This document shows positions 17,417-25,526 of a DNA stretch of 64,000 nt, in pieces. Source of the stretch: Pedobacter yulinensis (lineage in GTDB: Bacteria; Bacteroidota; Bacteroidia; Sphingobacteriales; Sphingobacteriaceae); the NCBI RefSeq assembly GCF_003029735.1, contig NZ_KZ686273.1, positions 1-64,000 on the forward strand, given 5' to 3'. The translations under genes and the position numbers were made by a program. The stretch's first letter is position 1, and every line of letters starts with the position of its first letter. The notes beneath the pieces are model-generated. The model had not been told where the DNA came from and searched no databases. It was given only the letters and a program-made list of their open reading frames with translations.

Positions 17417-19024
17417 ATGCAAAATGATCATGCAGCCAAATCTGGCTCATCTATTAAAAAATATTTTCTTCCCAAAAACCTGAAGAAAGACATACCTTCC
17501 AGTATCGTCGTTTTTCTGGTTGCTCTTCCGCTGTGCCTTGGCATCGCACTGGCATCCGGTGCCCCCCTGTTTGCGGGTCTGGTATCGGGTATTGTTGGTG
17601 GCATCGTAATTGGCGCGGCCAGCGGTTCGCAACTCAGTGTGAGCGGACCCGCTGCTGGTCTGACGGTAATCGTGCTCGGCGCGATTACGCAGCTCAACAA
17701 CTACCCCATGTTTATGATGGCCGTTATGCTGGCGGGCGTTCTTCAGATCGTCCTTGGATTAATCAAGGCCGGCACCATCGGAAATTATTTTCCATCCAGC
17801 GTAATTGAGGGCATGCTGGCCGCCATTGGTCTTATCCTCATTTTGAAGCAGCTGCCGCATGCATTGGGCGTTGACTCTGATTTTTTCGGCGACGAAGGTT
17901 TTTTTCAACGTGATCATGAAAACACGTTTTCAGCCATACAGTCTGCACTCGGTCATTTCAGCCTCGCAGCTGTCGTGATCAGTTCGGTGTCTATAGCCAT
18001 TCTGCTGCTCTGGCCCAAAATTAAAGGCGTTGCCCTGATACCCGCTCCGCTGATTGTGGTATTGGTGGGCATTGCGCTTAATTTCGTGTTCCAGAACTCA
18101 GGAAGTGCTTTGCGGTCCGAACAGCTGGTAGCCATTCCCGTTATTAACGGATGGGGCGAGTTTACAAGCCTGTTCCAGCTGCCTGATTTTGCCTCGGTTA
18201 CGAATCCGAAGGTGCTCATCATTGCAGCGACCATTGCTGTGGTGGCCAGTCTTGAAAGCCTGCTCAGTTTGGAGGCCATTGACAAGATCGACCCAATCAA
18301 ACGGGTTTCGCCTACGAATCGTGAACTGGTTGCACAAGGTTTGGGTAACATGACAAGTGGTTTTCTGGGTGGTTTACCATTGACCTCGGTAATCGTGCGC
18401 AGTTCTGCCAATACGAATGCAGGGGCGCGGACAAAGATGTCGACAATTATGCACGGCTGTCTGCTCCTGTTGTCATTCCTGTTCATTCCAACCATCATTA
18501 ACCTGATTCCGCTGGCCTGTCTTGCAGCGATCCTGCTTGTTACGGGTTACAAACTGACCCGGATTGCCTTGTTCAAACACATGTACCAGAAGGGCTGGGA
18601 CCAGTTTATTCCTTTTGTAGCCACTGTAACGGCGGTGCTGTTTACCGACCTGCTCAAAGGTGTGGGAATTGGCATGGCCGTTTCAATCTTTTACCTGCTC
18701 AGAACAAACATGCGCAATCCTTTTTTCTACAAGATCCAGGAAGAAGGCGACAAGAAGAACCTGCGGATCAAACTCGCTGAGGAGGTTTCGTTCCTGAATA
18801 AGGCTTCGATCCAGGTTATGCTGAACAACATTCCAGGCGAAACGACTGTTATTATCGATGGTAAAAACTCAAGATACATTGATCCCGATGTTCTGGAGAC
18901 AATTTATAATTTTAAGCACAACGCTTATACCAAGGGAATCATCGTTATTCTGGAGAATATCAAGAAACATTACACCGTCCCTAAAATTAACAACAACATC
19001 AAAGAAGAACTAGAAAACAAATAA
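17417..19024 (+). CDS. SulP family inorganic anion transporter
   Basis: A 535-residue SLC26/SulP transporter. It begins with KDIPSSIVVFLVALPLCLGIALASGAP and has the SulP signature QLSVSGPAAGLTVIV, with 12-14 membrane segments up to ~430. A C-terminal STAS-like domain (VMLNNIPGETTVIIDGKNS...) follows. The stop is separated by 1 nt from the start of a beta-carbonic anhydrase. That pairing is known for SulP proteins that carry bicarbonate, so bicarbonate uptake is likely. Sulfate remains possible. Confidence 0.88.
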   Translation: MQNDHAAKSGSSIKKYFLPKNLKKDIPSSIVVFLVALPLCLGIALASGAPLFAGLVSGIVGGIVIGAASGSQLSVSGPAAGLTVIVLGAITQLNNYPMFMMAVMLAGVLQIVLGLIKAGTIGNYFPSSVIEGMLAAIGLILILKQLPHALGVDSDFFGDEGFFQRDHENTFSAIQSALGHFSLAAVVISSVSIAILLLWPKIKGVALIPAPLIVVLVGIALNFVFQNSGSALRSEQLVAIPVINGWGEFTSLFQLPDFASVTNPKVLIIAATIAVVASLESLLSLEAIDKIDPIKRVSPTNRELVAQGLGNMTSGFLGGLPLTSVIVRSSANTNAGARTKMSTIMHGCLLLLSFLFIPTIINLIPLACLAAILLVTGYKLTRIALFKHMYQKGWDQFIPFVATVTAVLFTDLLKGVGIGMAVSIFYLLRTNMRNPFFYKIQEEGDKKNLRIKLAEEVSFLNKASIQVMLNNIPGETTVIIDGKNSRYIDPDVLETIYNFKHNAYTKGIIVILENIKKHYTVPKINNNIKEELENK

Positions 19025-19025
19025 T

Positions 19026-19682
19026 ATGTGTGCTAAGCAACAGAATACCGAAGACATCACTTACGAAAGTCTATTGGAGGGTAACAAAGAATGGGTTGCC
19101 GAAACGTTAAACGAAGATCCGGCGTTTTTTGACAACCTCTCGAAAGGCCAGAAGCCCCCGGTTCTCTGGATTGGCTGTTCAGACAGCCGGGTACCGGCTA
19201 ACCAGATCACCCACACCCGTCCGGGCGATATCTTTGTTCACAGGAACATTGCTAACGTGGTTGTGGGTACAGACCTGAACATGTTGAGCGTTCTTGACTA
19301 TTCAGTCAATGTGTTAAAGGTACGTCACGTTATTGTATGTGGTCACTACGGTTGTGGTGGTGTGAACGCAGCGCTTGGTAACGCGCAGGTTGGCATCATT
19401 GACAACTGGCTGCGAAACATTAAAGACGTGTACCGCCTGCACGAAGATGAACTCAACCAGCTTCCTGACAGCGATTCGCGTTTTGACCGGCTCGTCGAAC
19501 TGAATGCAGTCGAGGGAGTTTATAACCTGAGCAAGACCAATATTGTTCAGAATGCATGGCGCAACGGCCAGGAGCTGTCGCTGCACGGATGGGTATACAG
19601 CTTGAAAACCGGTCTGATCAAAGACCTGCAGGTAAGCTGCAAAAACAACGAGCAACTTGCGCCGATATTCCGTTTTGGGTAA
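19026..19682 (+). CDS. Beta-class carbonic anhydrase
   Basis: A 218-residue zinc enzyme that interconverts CO2 and bicarbonate. Zinc ligands are Cys51 (IGCSDSR), His107 and Cys110 (CGHYGCGG). The catalytic Asp53-Arg55 dyad is present. The length and C-terminal part (NIVQNAWRNGQELSLHGWVY) are typical. It is probably co-translated with the SulP gene 1 nt upstream. Together they would supply bicarbonate to carboxylases. Confidence 0.95.
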   Translation: MCAKQQNTEDITYESLLEGNKEWVAETLNEDPAFFDNLSKGQKPPVLWIGCSDSRVPANQITHTRPGDIFVHRNIANVVVGTDLNMLSVLDYSVNVLKVRHVIVCGHYGCGGVNAALGNAQVGIIDNWLRNIKDVYRLHEDELNQLPDSDSRFDRLVELNAVEGVYNLSKTNIVQNAWRNGQELSLHGWVYSLKTGLIKDLQVSCKNNEQLAPIFRFG

Positions 19683-19702
19683 TTAAGGCCGATTAATACG
19701 CT

Positions 19703-19741
19703 GAAACCCCGAAGGCATCATGCTTTCGGGGTTTCTTTTTT
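19703..19741 (+). terminator. Terminator after the carbonic anhydrase gene
   Basis: A 15-bp stem with one G-T pair and a 3-nt loop (19703-19717 with 19721-19735) is followed by TTTTTT at 19736-19741. The T-run reaches the stop codon of the convergent fucosidase gene at 19740. Confidence 0.92.
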
Positions 19742-21200
19742 ACCGGCCCTGAAGTGCGTTTTCCAGTTTCAGAACAAATAATCCGGAGGGAATATCGCCC
19801 GGCCCCAGGCGGGACAGGTCAATGATGCTGTCATTGCCGGCACGTTTGATGCGAAATGAAAGCTTGCTGCCCAGTAGATGTGCCACTGCGCCGGCCGCCG
19901 GCCTGAAATTCCGGATGCGCAGCTTACGGTCAAAAGTCGGATAAATGCAATACAGATCAGTGCCTTTGCGGGTAAAGAAGTTTTCAATGTGCGCCGTTCC
20001 CGCCTTGGGTGTTGTGAGCCCGGCAATGCTGTAGCCAGCCATATAACTGCTGCCTTTTTGTTCCGGCCGTGTGCCTTCGCTCCATTGGTAAGGTGTATCG
20101 TAGGCTTCGGTGCCATAGATAGCTTCGCCATTAACAGCCAGCCAGTCTCCAATATCCCGGAGGCGTTGTTGCTGGATGACCGGGATACGACCGTCGGCGG
20201 TTGGCCCGATATCGAGCAGGAGGTTTCCGCCCCTCGAAACAATATCACACAAAAGGAGAATCAGGTCACGGCTTGTTTTGTAATCTTCCAGGCGCTCGTT
20301 GCGGTTATAGCCATATGAATGGCCGATACCCTGGCTTTCTTCCCAGACGATGCTGGCATCTTTCCCGCTGCCATACTCTGAGGTCGTATAGGTAGAAGCG
20401 GTATTTTTCTCCCGTGTGTTGCTGCCCCAGCGGTCGTTTACAACTACCTCTGCGGCCACCGGCGATTCATTGTACAGCCAGGCAAGCAGTTCGGGGCTTC
20501 GCCATTCTGAATCTTTCAGGTCCCACTCACCGTCGGAGAAGATCAGCGAGGGTTTGTAGGTCGATACCAGGTCCTTGAACTGCGGAAACAAATGTTCGGC
20601 AACGAAGCGTTTTCGGTCTTTAAGCCACAGCGGATTGTACCATTCGTACAGCGAATAATAATAACCCATTTTCAAGCCACTGCCTTTGACCGCTTTTGTA
20701 AGGTCGCCGAGCAAATCCCGCCCGGGCGTTCCGGTCACGGCATTCCAGGGTCTTTGCCAGCTGCGATCAGCCTCTTTGCTGGGCCAGAGGGCATAACCCT
20801 CATGGTGTTTTGATGTGAGCACGACATAGCGTGCGCCCGATTTTTTGAAAACATCTGCCCATTGTTGCGGATCGAATAATTCGGCTTTGAAACTTTTCTC
20901 AAAGCCGGAATACGGAAAGTCTGCACCGTAATTTTTGTCATGGAAAGCCTTGAAAGCCTGTTTTTTCTCTTTGATCCGGTACCAGTACCATTCTGAATAA
21001 CTGTCTCCGCTGTTTGAAATGACGGGAGCAAAGGCTGGAACTGCATACACGCCCCAGTGTATAAAAATGCCGAACTTATCACGGTGGAACCATTCAGGAA
21101 TTTTACGTGTGTTCAACGAGTTCCAGTTCGGTTCGAATGTCTGGGCGGCGACAGAGGAGGCCGCCAAGGCCAGGCAAATGGCCAGAATTCTTCTTCTCAT
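19740..21200 (-). CDS. Alpha-L-fucosidase (GH29)
   Basis: A 486-residue exported GH29 enzyme. The signal peptide is MRRRILAICLALAASSVAAQ. The catalytic TIM barrel starts with EWFHRDKFGIFIHWGVY and has the SKHHEGYALWPS motif at ~130-141. The nucleophile Asp223 lies in LIFSDGEWD, which matches the human FUCA1 motif. A C-terminal beta-sandwich follows. It removes terminal alpha-linked fucose from glycans, probably in the periplasm. No other glycan gene is adjacent. Confidence 0.92.
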   Translation of the reverse strand: MRRRILAICLALAASSVAAQTFEPNWNSLNTRKIPEWFHRDKFGIFIHWGVYAVPAFAPVISNSGDSYSEWYWYRIKEKKQAFKAFHDKNYGADFPYSGFEKSFKAELFDPQQWADVFKKSGARYVVLTSKHHEGYALWPSKEADRSWQRPWNAVTGTPGRDLLGDLTKAVKGSGLKMGYYYSLYEWYNPLWLKDRKRFVAEHLFPQFKDLVSTYKPSLIFSDGEWDLKDSEWRSPELLAWLYNESPVAAEVVVNDRWGSNTREKNTASTYTTSEYGSGKDASIVWEESQGIGHSYGYNRNERLEDYKTSRDLILLLCDIVSRGGNLLLDIGPTADGRIPVIQQQRLRDIGDWLAVNGEAIYGTEAYDTPYQWSEGTRPEQKGSSYMAGYSIAGLTTPKAGTAHIENFFTRKGTDLYCIYPTFDRKLRIRNFRPAAGAVAHLLGSKLSFRIKRAGNDSIIDLSRLGPGDIPSGLFVLKLENALQGR

Positions 21201-21358
21201 GTGCTAGGATGTTTAGCCTGCCGGCGGATGCTTGTTCCTGGCAGGAGTATAAAACTACAGCCCCGCTGCGCGCTATTGTTCAGCTTAATTTGCATTTTAA
21301 TGAAGCATTTGGCCCTGCGGAAGCTGATTGCGGGCTTTCCCGCTACAGGAATAGCCAT

Positions 21359-21381
21359 AAAAAAGGCGCCCTGGGGCGCCT
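21359..21381 (-). terminator. Terminator of the P5C dehydrogenase gene
   Basis: A 7-bp GC-rich stem (AGGCGCC 21364-21370 with GGCGCCT 21375-21381) is followed on the minus strand by six T residues. It lies 10 bp beyond the stop codon. Confidence 0.85.
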
Positions 21382-21391
21382 GTATCTTGTG

Positions 21392-23026
21392 TTAATCTTC
21401 TGCCAGGAATGGGTACCGGTAATCGACCGGCGGCTCGAAGGTTTCTTTGATGGTGCGGGGCGATACCCAGCGCAACAAATTGATCATCGAACCAGCTTTG
21501 TCGTTCGTCCCAGATCCGCGTGCGCCGCCAAATGGTTGCTGGCCCACCACGGCACCAGTACACTTGTCATTGATGTAAAAGTTGCCGGCCGCATTCCGCA
21601 AGGCATATGTTGCCTGTTCTACAGCATATCGGTCCTGGGACAGTACAGCGCCGGTCAAAGCGTAAACAGAAGTCTCATCGATCACTTTCAGGATCGACTC
21701 AAATTCAGCATCAGCATAAACATAAACGGTCAGCACCGGGCCAAAAAGCTCCTCGCACATGGTGGTATATTTCGGATCCTGAACAACGAGGACAGTCGGT
21801 TCGACGAAGTAGCCTACCGATTTATCGTAATTGCCGCCGGCAATCACCTCAACGCCGGCGTCTGTCTTCGCGGCATCGATGTACCGGGCCAGTTTATCAA
21901 ACGAACGTTCGTTAATTACCGCATTGATAAAGTTGCTGAAATCTTCTGTCGGTCCCATTTTCATGGTTGAAAGGTCTTTCAGCATGAGTTCTTTAACCTG
22001 TGGCCAGATACTTTCTGCAACGTACACCCGCGATGCGGCCGAACATTTTTGTCCCTGGTATTCAAAGGCGCCGCGTACAATGGCCGTAGCGGCGGCAGCT
22101 ATGTCTGCCGACTGGTGAACGAGGATGAAGTCTTTGCCGCCGGTTTCGCCAACGATACGCGGATAGGTTTTATACTTATGAATGTTTGTACCAATGGTTT
22201 TCCAGATCTCCTGGAACACTGCGGTGGAACCCGTAAAGTGGATGCCTGCAAAGTCAGGGTGATTGAATATCACGCTTCCGGCTTCCGGGCCGTCAACATA
22301 GATCAGGTTGATCACACCGTCGGGAACACCTGCTTCCCTGAAAATTTCCATCAGGACGTTGGCTGCATAGACCTGGGTATCGGCAGGTTTCCAGACAACT
22401 ACGTTACCCATCATGGCTACGCAACTCGGCAAGTTACCGGCAATGGCGGTGAAATTGAAGGGTGTCAGGGCAAAAACGAAACCTTCCAGCGGACGCTGCT
22501 CCACGCGGTTCCAGCTGCCGCGCGGCGATACCGGCGGTTGCTGACTGTAGATCTCGCTCATGTAGCTGACATTGAACCGCAGAAAGTCGATGATCTCGCA
22601 GGCTGAATCAATTTCAGCCTGATAAGCATTTTTAGACTGGCCGAGCATGGTGGCGGCGTTCAGCTTATACCGGTATTTGCCCGCAATAAGGTCAGCAGCT
22701 TTCAGGAAGATGGCCGCCCGGTTTTCCCAGGACATTTTTTCCCAGGCTGATTTTGCCGCAAGTGCCGCATCAATGGCCTGTTCAATATGCTGTTTGCTGC
22801 CTATGTTATAGGTAGCCAGCACATGCTGGTGGTCGTGCGGAGGAACTACTGTTCCTTTATTATCTGTATATACTTTTTCCGAGCCGATGTACATGGGAAT
22901 ATCGAGCTGAGTGGCTCTGGCTTCGGCCAGCGCAGCCTTCAGGGCAGCGCGTTCTTTTGTGCCGGGCGCATAACTCAAGATCGGCTCGTTAACAGGCTCG
23001 GGTACGTTAAAAAATCCTTTGGTCAT
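21392..23026 (-). CDS. pruA: L-glutamate gamma-semialdehyde (1-pyrroline-5-carboxylate) dehydrogenase
   Basis: A 544-residue aldehyde dehydrogenase of the ALDH4 (mitochondrial-type) group that oxidises glutamate semialdehyde/P5C to glutamate with NAD+. This is the second step of proline, and also arginine/ornithine, breakdown. The catalytic Cys328 lies in GQKCSAASR and Glu294 in VGETGGKD. It is a stand-alone P5C dehydrogenase with no fused proline dehydrogenase domain. It is transcribed alone from a -7 element at 23046-23053. Confidence 0.93.
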   Translation of the reverse strand: MTKGFFNVPEPVNEPILSYAPGTKERAALKAALAEARATQLDIPMYIGSEKVYTDNKGTVVPPHDHQHVLATYNIGSKQHIEQAIDAALAAKSAWEKMSWENRAAIFLKAADLIAGKYRYKLNAATMLGQSKNAYQAEIDSACEIIDFLRFNVSYMSEIYSQQPPVSPRGSWNRVEQRPLEGFVFALTPFNFTAIAGNLPSCVAMMGNVVVWKPADTQVYAANVLMEIFREAGVPDGVINLIYVDGPEAGSVIFNHPDFAGIHFTGSTAVFQEIWKTIGTNIHKYKTYPRIVGETGGKDFILVHQSADIAAAATAIVRGAFEYQGQKCSAASRVYVAESIWPQVKELMLKDLSTMKMGPTEDFSNFINAVINERSFDKLARYIDAAKTDAGVEVIAGGNYDKSVGYFVEPTVLVVQDPKYTTMCEELFGPVLTVYVYADAEFESILKVIDETSVYALTGAVLSQDRYAVEQATYALRNAAGNFYINDKCTGAVVGQQPFGGARGSGTNDKAGSMINLLRWVSPRTIKETFEPPVDYRYPFLAED

Positions 23027-23045
23027 GGTGTATTGATTTTGTACA

Positions 23046-23053
23046 CAAAGATA
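23046..23053 (-). promoter_or_regulatory. -7 promoter element of pruA
   Basis: TATCTTTG on the minus strand fits TAnnTTTG. It is 19 nt upstream of the pruA ATG, which predicts a very short leader. No clear -33 TTG is present. Confidence 0.45.
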
Positions 23054-23130
23054 CGACTTTAAAGTTTTTTATCCGGCTGCGGTTAATTCGCGGGATAATG
23101 CGGTTAAAATATGGCTATATTGAGGCGTGG

Positions 23131-23427
23131 CTAGTGTGCGTCATAGATAACGACCCGTTCAAAAAATATGCGGAACTGCTCAAGAAAGGCCTTGTGCAGC
23201 GGATGTACCTGGTAGGTGTCGTGTGCGGCGAGGTCATCGAACAGAAGAAGCAGGCTAAAGGTGTAGGTGGTGTCGACCACAGCCCGCTCAATGGGGGCGG
23301 GGGTTCCCGCATGAAAATGCTTCACTACTTCGATGTCTTTCAGTGATTCAAGTCCGTCTTTAAATGCGAGTTTTTCTGCTTCTGTGGTTTCTGGTTTAAG
23401 CCAGAACAAAACGTGATGTGCGATCAT
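23131..23427 (-). CDS. Dabb family (stress-responsive alpha/beta barrel) protein
   Basis: A 98-residue ferredoxin-fold protein with the Dabb signature at the start (MIAHHVLFWLKPE), then KDIEVVKHFHAG and a repeated beta-alpha-beta pattern ending FERVVIYDAH. The ATG at 23427 is chosen because the longer frame (from 23511) adds a Cys-rich stretch absent from the family. Function is unknown for most members, and some are stress-induced. A -7 element TACTTTTG lies at 23453-23460 (minus). Confidence 0.82.
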   Translation of the reverse strand: MIAHHVLFWLKPETTEAEKLAFKDGLESLKDIEVVKHFHAGTPAPIERAVVDTTYTFSLLLLFDDLAAHDTYQVHPLHKAFLEQFRIFFERVVIYDAH

Positions 23428-23539
23428 ATAAGGAGTGCCATAGTTGGCCTGGCAAAAGTACAATTTCGGCAGACATGAATGGGCCGGATATATCTTGCAA
23501 AGCGGCAGCAAAATTAATTTCTAGTTTATTTTTTAACTT

Positions 23540-23572
23540 AAAGTTGGTAACTTTACAAAAGTTACCAACTTT
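23540..23572. promoter_or_regulatory. Twin palindromic operator-like element
   Basis: Two perfect 6-3-6 palindromes, AAAGTTggtAACTTT (23540-23554) and AAAGTTaccAACTTT (23558-23572), lie 3 bp apart with centres 18 bp apart. The pair together is also a 14-bp inverted repeat. It sits in the divergent gap between the Dabb gene (-) and lpxK (+). This is what two dimers of a small winged-helix repressor would bind. The regulator is not in the window. Confidence 0.55.
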
Positions 23573-23663
23573 GCAGGACTCGAGGTGTATACGCAGCATT
23601 TCGTTCTCAGCACCAAAGCCGGCTTCCCCATTTTCTGCCGCCCGTCAATTGCCCGTAATTGTT

Positions 23664-23671
23664 TACTTTTG
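23664..23671 (+). promoter_or_regulatory. -7 element just ahead of lpxK
   Basis: TACTTTTG fits TAnnTTTG and ends 6 nt before the ATG at 23678. If used, transcription would begin at or beside the start codon. No clear -33 element is seen. Confidence 0.35.
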
Positions 23672-23677
23672 GGCTGC

Positions 23678-24748
23678 ATGTTAAGCGCCATTCGCCTCCT
23701 TCTTTTTCCTTTTTCGGTCTTGTACGGCCTGGTGATCAGGCTGAGGCATTTTCTGTTTGACACGGGTGTTTTCAAATCCGAGTCTTTTTCAGTGCCCGTT
23801 ATCTGTGTGGGCAATATTGCATTGGGTGGAGCCGGCAAAACGCCGCAGACAGAATACCTTGTAAGGTTGCTGCAACCACATTACAAGGTCGCCATTTTGA
23901 GCAGGGGCTACGGGCGCCAGACCCGCGGGTATATTTGTGCAACGCCGCAAAGCACCGCCGCCGATATAGGCGATGAGCCAATGCAGTACCTGCAGAAATT
24001 TCCCGGTGTAACAGTTGCTGTTTCAGAGCGGCGGGCACCCGGCCTGCGCCTGCTGGCTTCATCACATGATGTCGTCATCCTGGACGATGCTTACCAGCAT
24101 CGCGCCGTTCGCCCCGGATATTCATTGCTGCTTTTTGACCACAACACGCTGCGCCGAAAGCAGTTTCTGCTTCCTTCTGGTAACCTGCGCGATGTTTTCA
24201 GCGCACGGAGGCGGGCAGACCTCATGGTTGTTACGAAACTTCCCGGGCCGCCTTCCGGAGCAGAAAAGCAGCTCTTTGAGGCGGTGCTGGAGCCCCGGCC
24301 GGGTCAGAAGATCTATTATTCCGGCATCTGGTATGCGCCGCCTGTGTCCTTGCTGGAAGAACATGCCTCACCACTCCGGCTCGATGCTGGCGGACATGCT
24401 TTATTGCTTACCGGTATCGCGAATCCCCTGCCGCTCAAATCTGCCCTCAGGCAGCGGGGCTGGCAGATCAAACACCTGGCTTTTAAAGACCATCATCCCT
24501 TTGACCGGAAGGATCTTGAAAACATAATAGAGGAGTACAAAACCCTGCCCACAGATAAAAAAGTGGTGCTGACAACAGAAAAGGATGCACAACGTTTATT
24601 AGATGAAAGTTTAAGAGATTTACTCTTAAATTTGCCCGTATATTACATTCCCATAGAGACCGCCTTTTTCGATGAAGGCGAATCTGGCTTTGATCTGGAA
24701 ATTTTAAATTATGTTAAGAGCGCTGCAAGAGACCGTAGATTACATTAA
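23678..24748 (+). CDS. lpxK: Tetraacyldisaccharide 4'-kinase (lipid A biosynthesis)
   Basis: A 356-residue LpxK that adds the 4'-phosphate to the lipid A disaccharide at the inner membrane. The N-terminal amphipathic/membrane helix (MLSAIRLLLFPFSVLYGLVI) is followed by the Walker A region VGNIALGGAGKTP at ~44-56, ILSRGYGRQTRGY, and DDAYQHRAV with the conserved DDxxQH. The frame is open upstream to 23585, but the ATG at 23678 fits the family start. It overlaps the purine phosphorylase gene by 38 nt. Confidence 0.93.
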   Translation: MLSAIRLLLFPFSVLYGLVIRLRHFLFDTGVFKSESFSVPVICVGNIALGGAGKTPQTEYLVRLLQPHYKVAILSRGYGRQTRGYICATPQSTAADIGDEPMQYLQKFPGVTVAVSERRAPGLRLLASSHDVVILDDAYQHRAVRPGYSLLLFDHNTLRRKQFLLPSGNLRDVFSARRRADLMVVTKLPGPPSGAEKQLFEAVLEPRPGQKIYYSGIWYAPPVSLLEEHASPLRLDAGGHALLLTGIANPLPLKSALRQRGWQIKHLAFKDHHPFDRKDLENIIEEYKTLPTDKKVVLTTEKDAQRLLDESLRDLLLNLPVYYIPIETAFFDEGESGFDLEILNYVKSAARDRRLH

Positions 24749-25526
24749 ACGGAAAACAGAAAATTTTGAACCCGAAGTCGGGATCATTTTGGGCACCGGT
24801 CTTGGGGGACTCGTGAAGGAAATGGAGGTATCCCAGCAACTTCTGTACGCAAACATTCCAAACTTTCCCATTTCTACGCTGGAATTTCACTCAGGCAAAC
24901 TGATTTTCGGCACGCTCGAAGGAAAAAAAGTGGTGGCCATGCAAGGCCGTCTGCACTATTACGAAGGTTATTCCATGCAGCAGATTACCTTTCCGGTGCG
25001 GGTCATGAAAATGCTGGGAATAAAAAATCTTTTCGTTTCGAACGCAGCGGGCTCTTTGAACCCCGCATTCAAAAAAGGTGATCTGATGATTATCGAGGAT
25101 CACATCAACCTTCAGCCCGATAATCCTTTGCGCGGAATTAATGACAGCGACCTCGGACCAAGATTTCCCGACATGAGCCAGCCCTACAACCGGGAACTGA
25201 TCAATAAAGCAACTGAGCTGGCCCGTTCGGTAGATATTGCCTGCCATAAAGGAGTCTATGTTGCCGTATCGGGACCCAACCTCGAGACCAAAGCAGAATA
25301 CCGCTACCTGCGCATCATTGGCGCTGACGCCGTCGGGATGAGTACCGTGCCGGAAGTCATTGTTGCCAACCACATGGCGCTGCCCGTTTTTGCAGTTTCC
25401 GTGCTGACAGATGAAGGTTTTCCGGAAGATCTGCAGCCTTTCAGTTTAGAAGATATCCTGGAAACTGCAGGTCGTGCAGAACCTAAAATGACCGAAATAT
25501 TAAAGGGTTTAATTGCTTCTGTATAA
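24711..25526 (+). CDS. Purine nucleoside phosphorylase I
   Basis: A 271-residue trimeric-type purine nucleoside phosphorylase that splits inosine/guanosine to base and ribose-1-phosphate. Signatures are GIILGTGLGGL (phosphate site), MQGRLHYYEGY, VSNAAGSLNP, GPNLETKAEYR and GMSTVPE. It starts inside lpxK (38-nt overlap in another frame) and shares 1 nt with the porin gene (TAATG), so the three genes are one operon. The order lpxK-PNP-porin is, as far as I know, common in Bacteroidota. Confidence 0.93.
   Translation: MLRALQETVDYIKRKTENFEPEVGIILGTGLGGLVKEMEVSQQLLYANIPNFPISTLEFHSGKLIFGTLEGKKVVAMQGRLHYYEGYSMQQITFPVRVMKMLGIKNLFVSNAAGSLNPAFKKGDLMIIEDHINLQPDNPLRGINDSDLGPRFPDMSQPYNRELINKATELARSVDIACHKGVYVAVSGPNLETKAEYRYLRIIGADAVGMSTVPEVIVANHMALPVFAVSVLTDEGFPEDLQPFSLEDILETAGRAEPKMTEILKGLIASV

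Noticed and set aside
21392..23026. pruA as the arginine-catabolic arm of the cyanophycin locus
   Set aside because: P5C dehydrogenase does act in arginine breakdown, but the gene is ~28 kb away, on the other strand, and has its own promoter and terminator. Nothing in the sequence links them.
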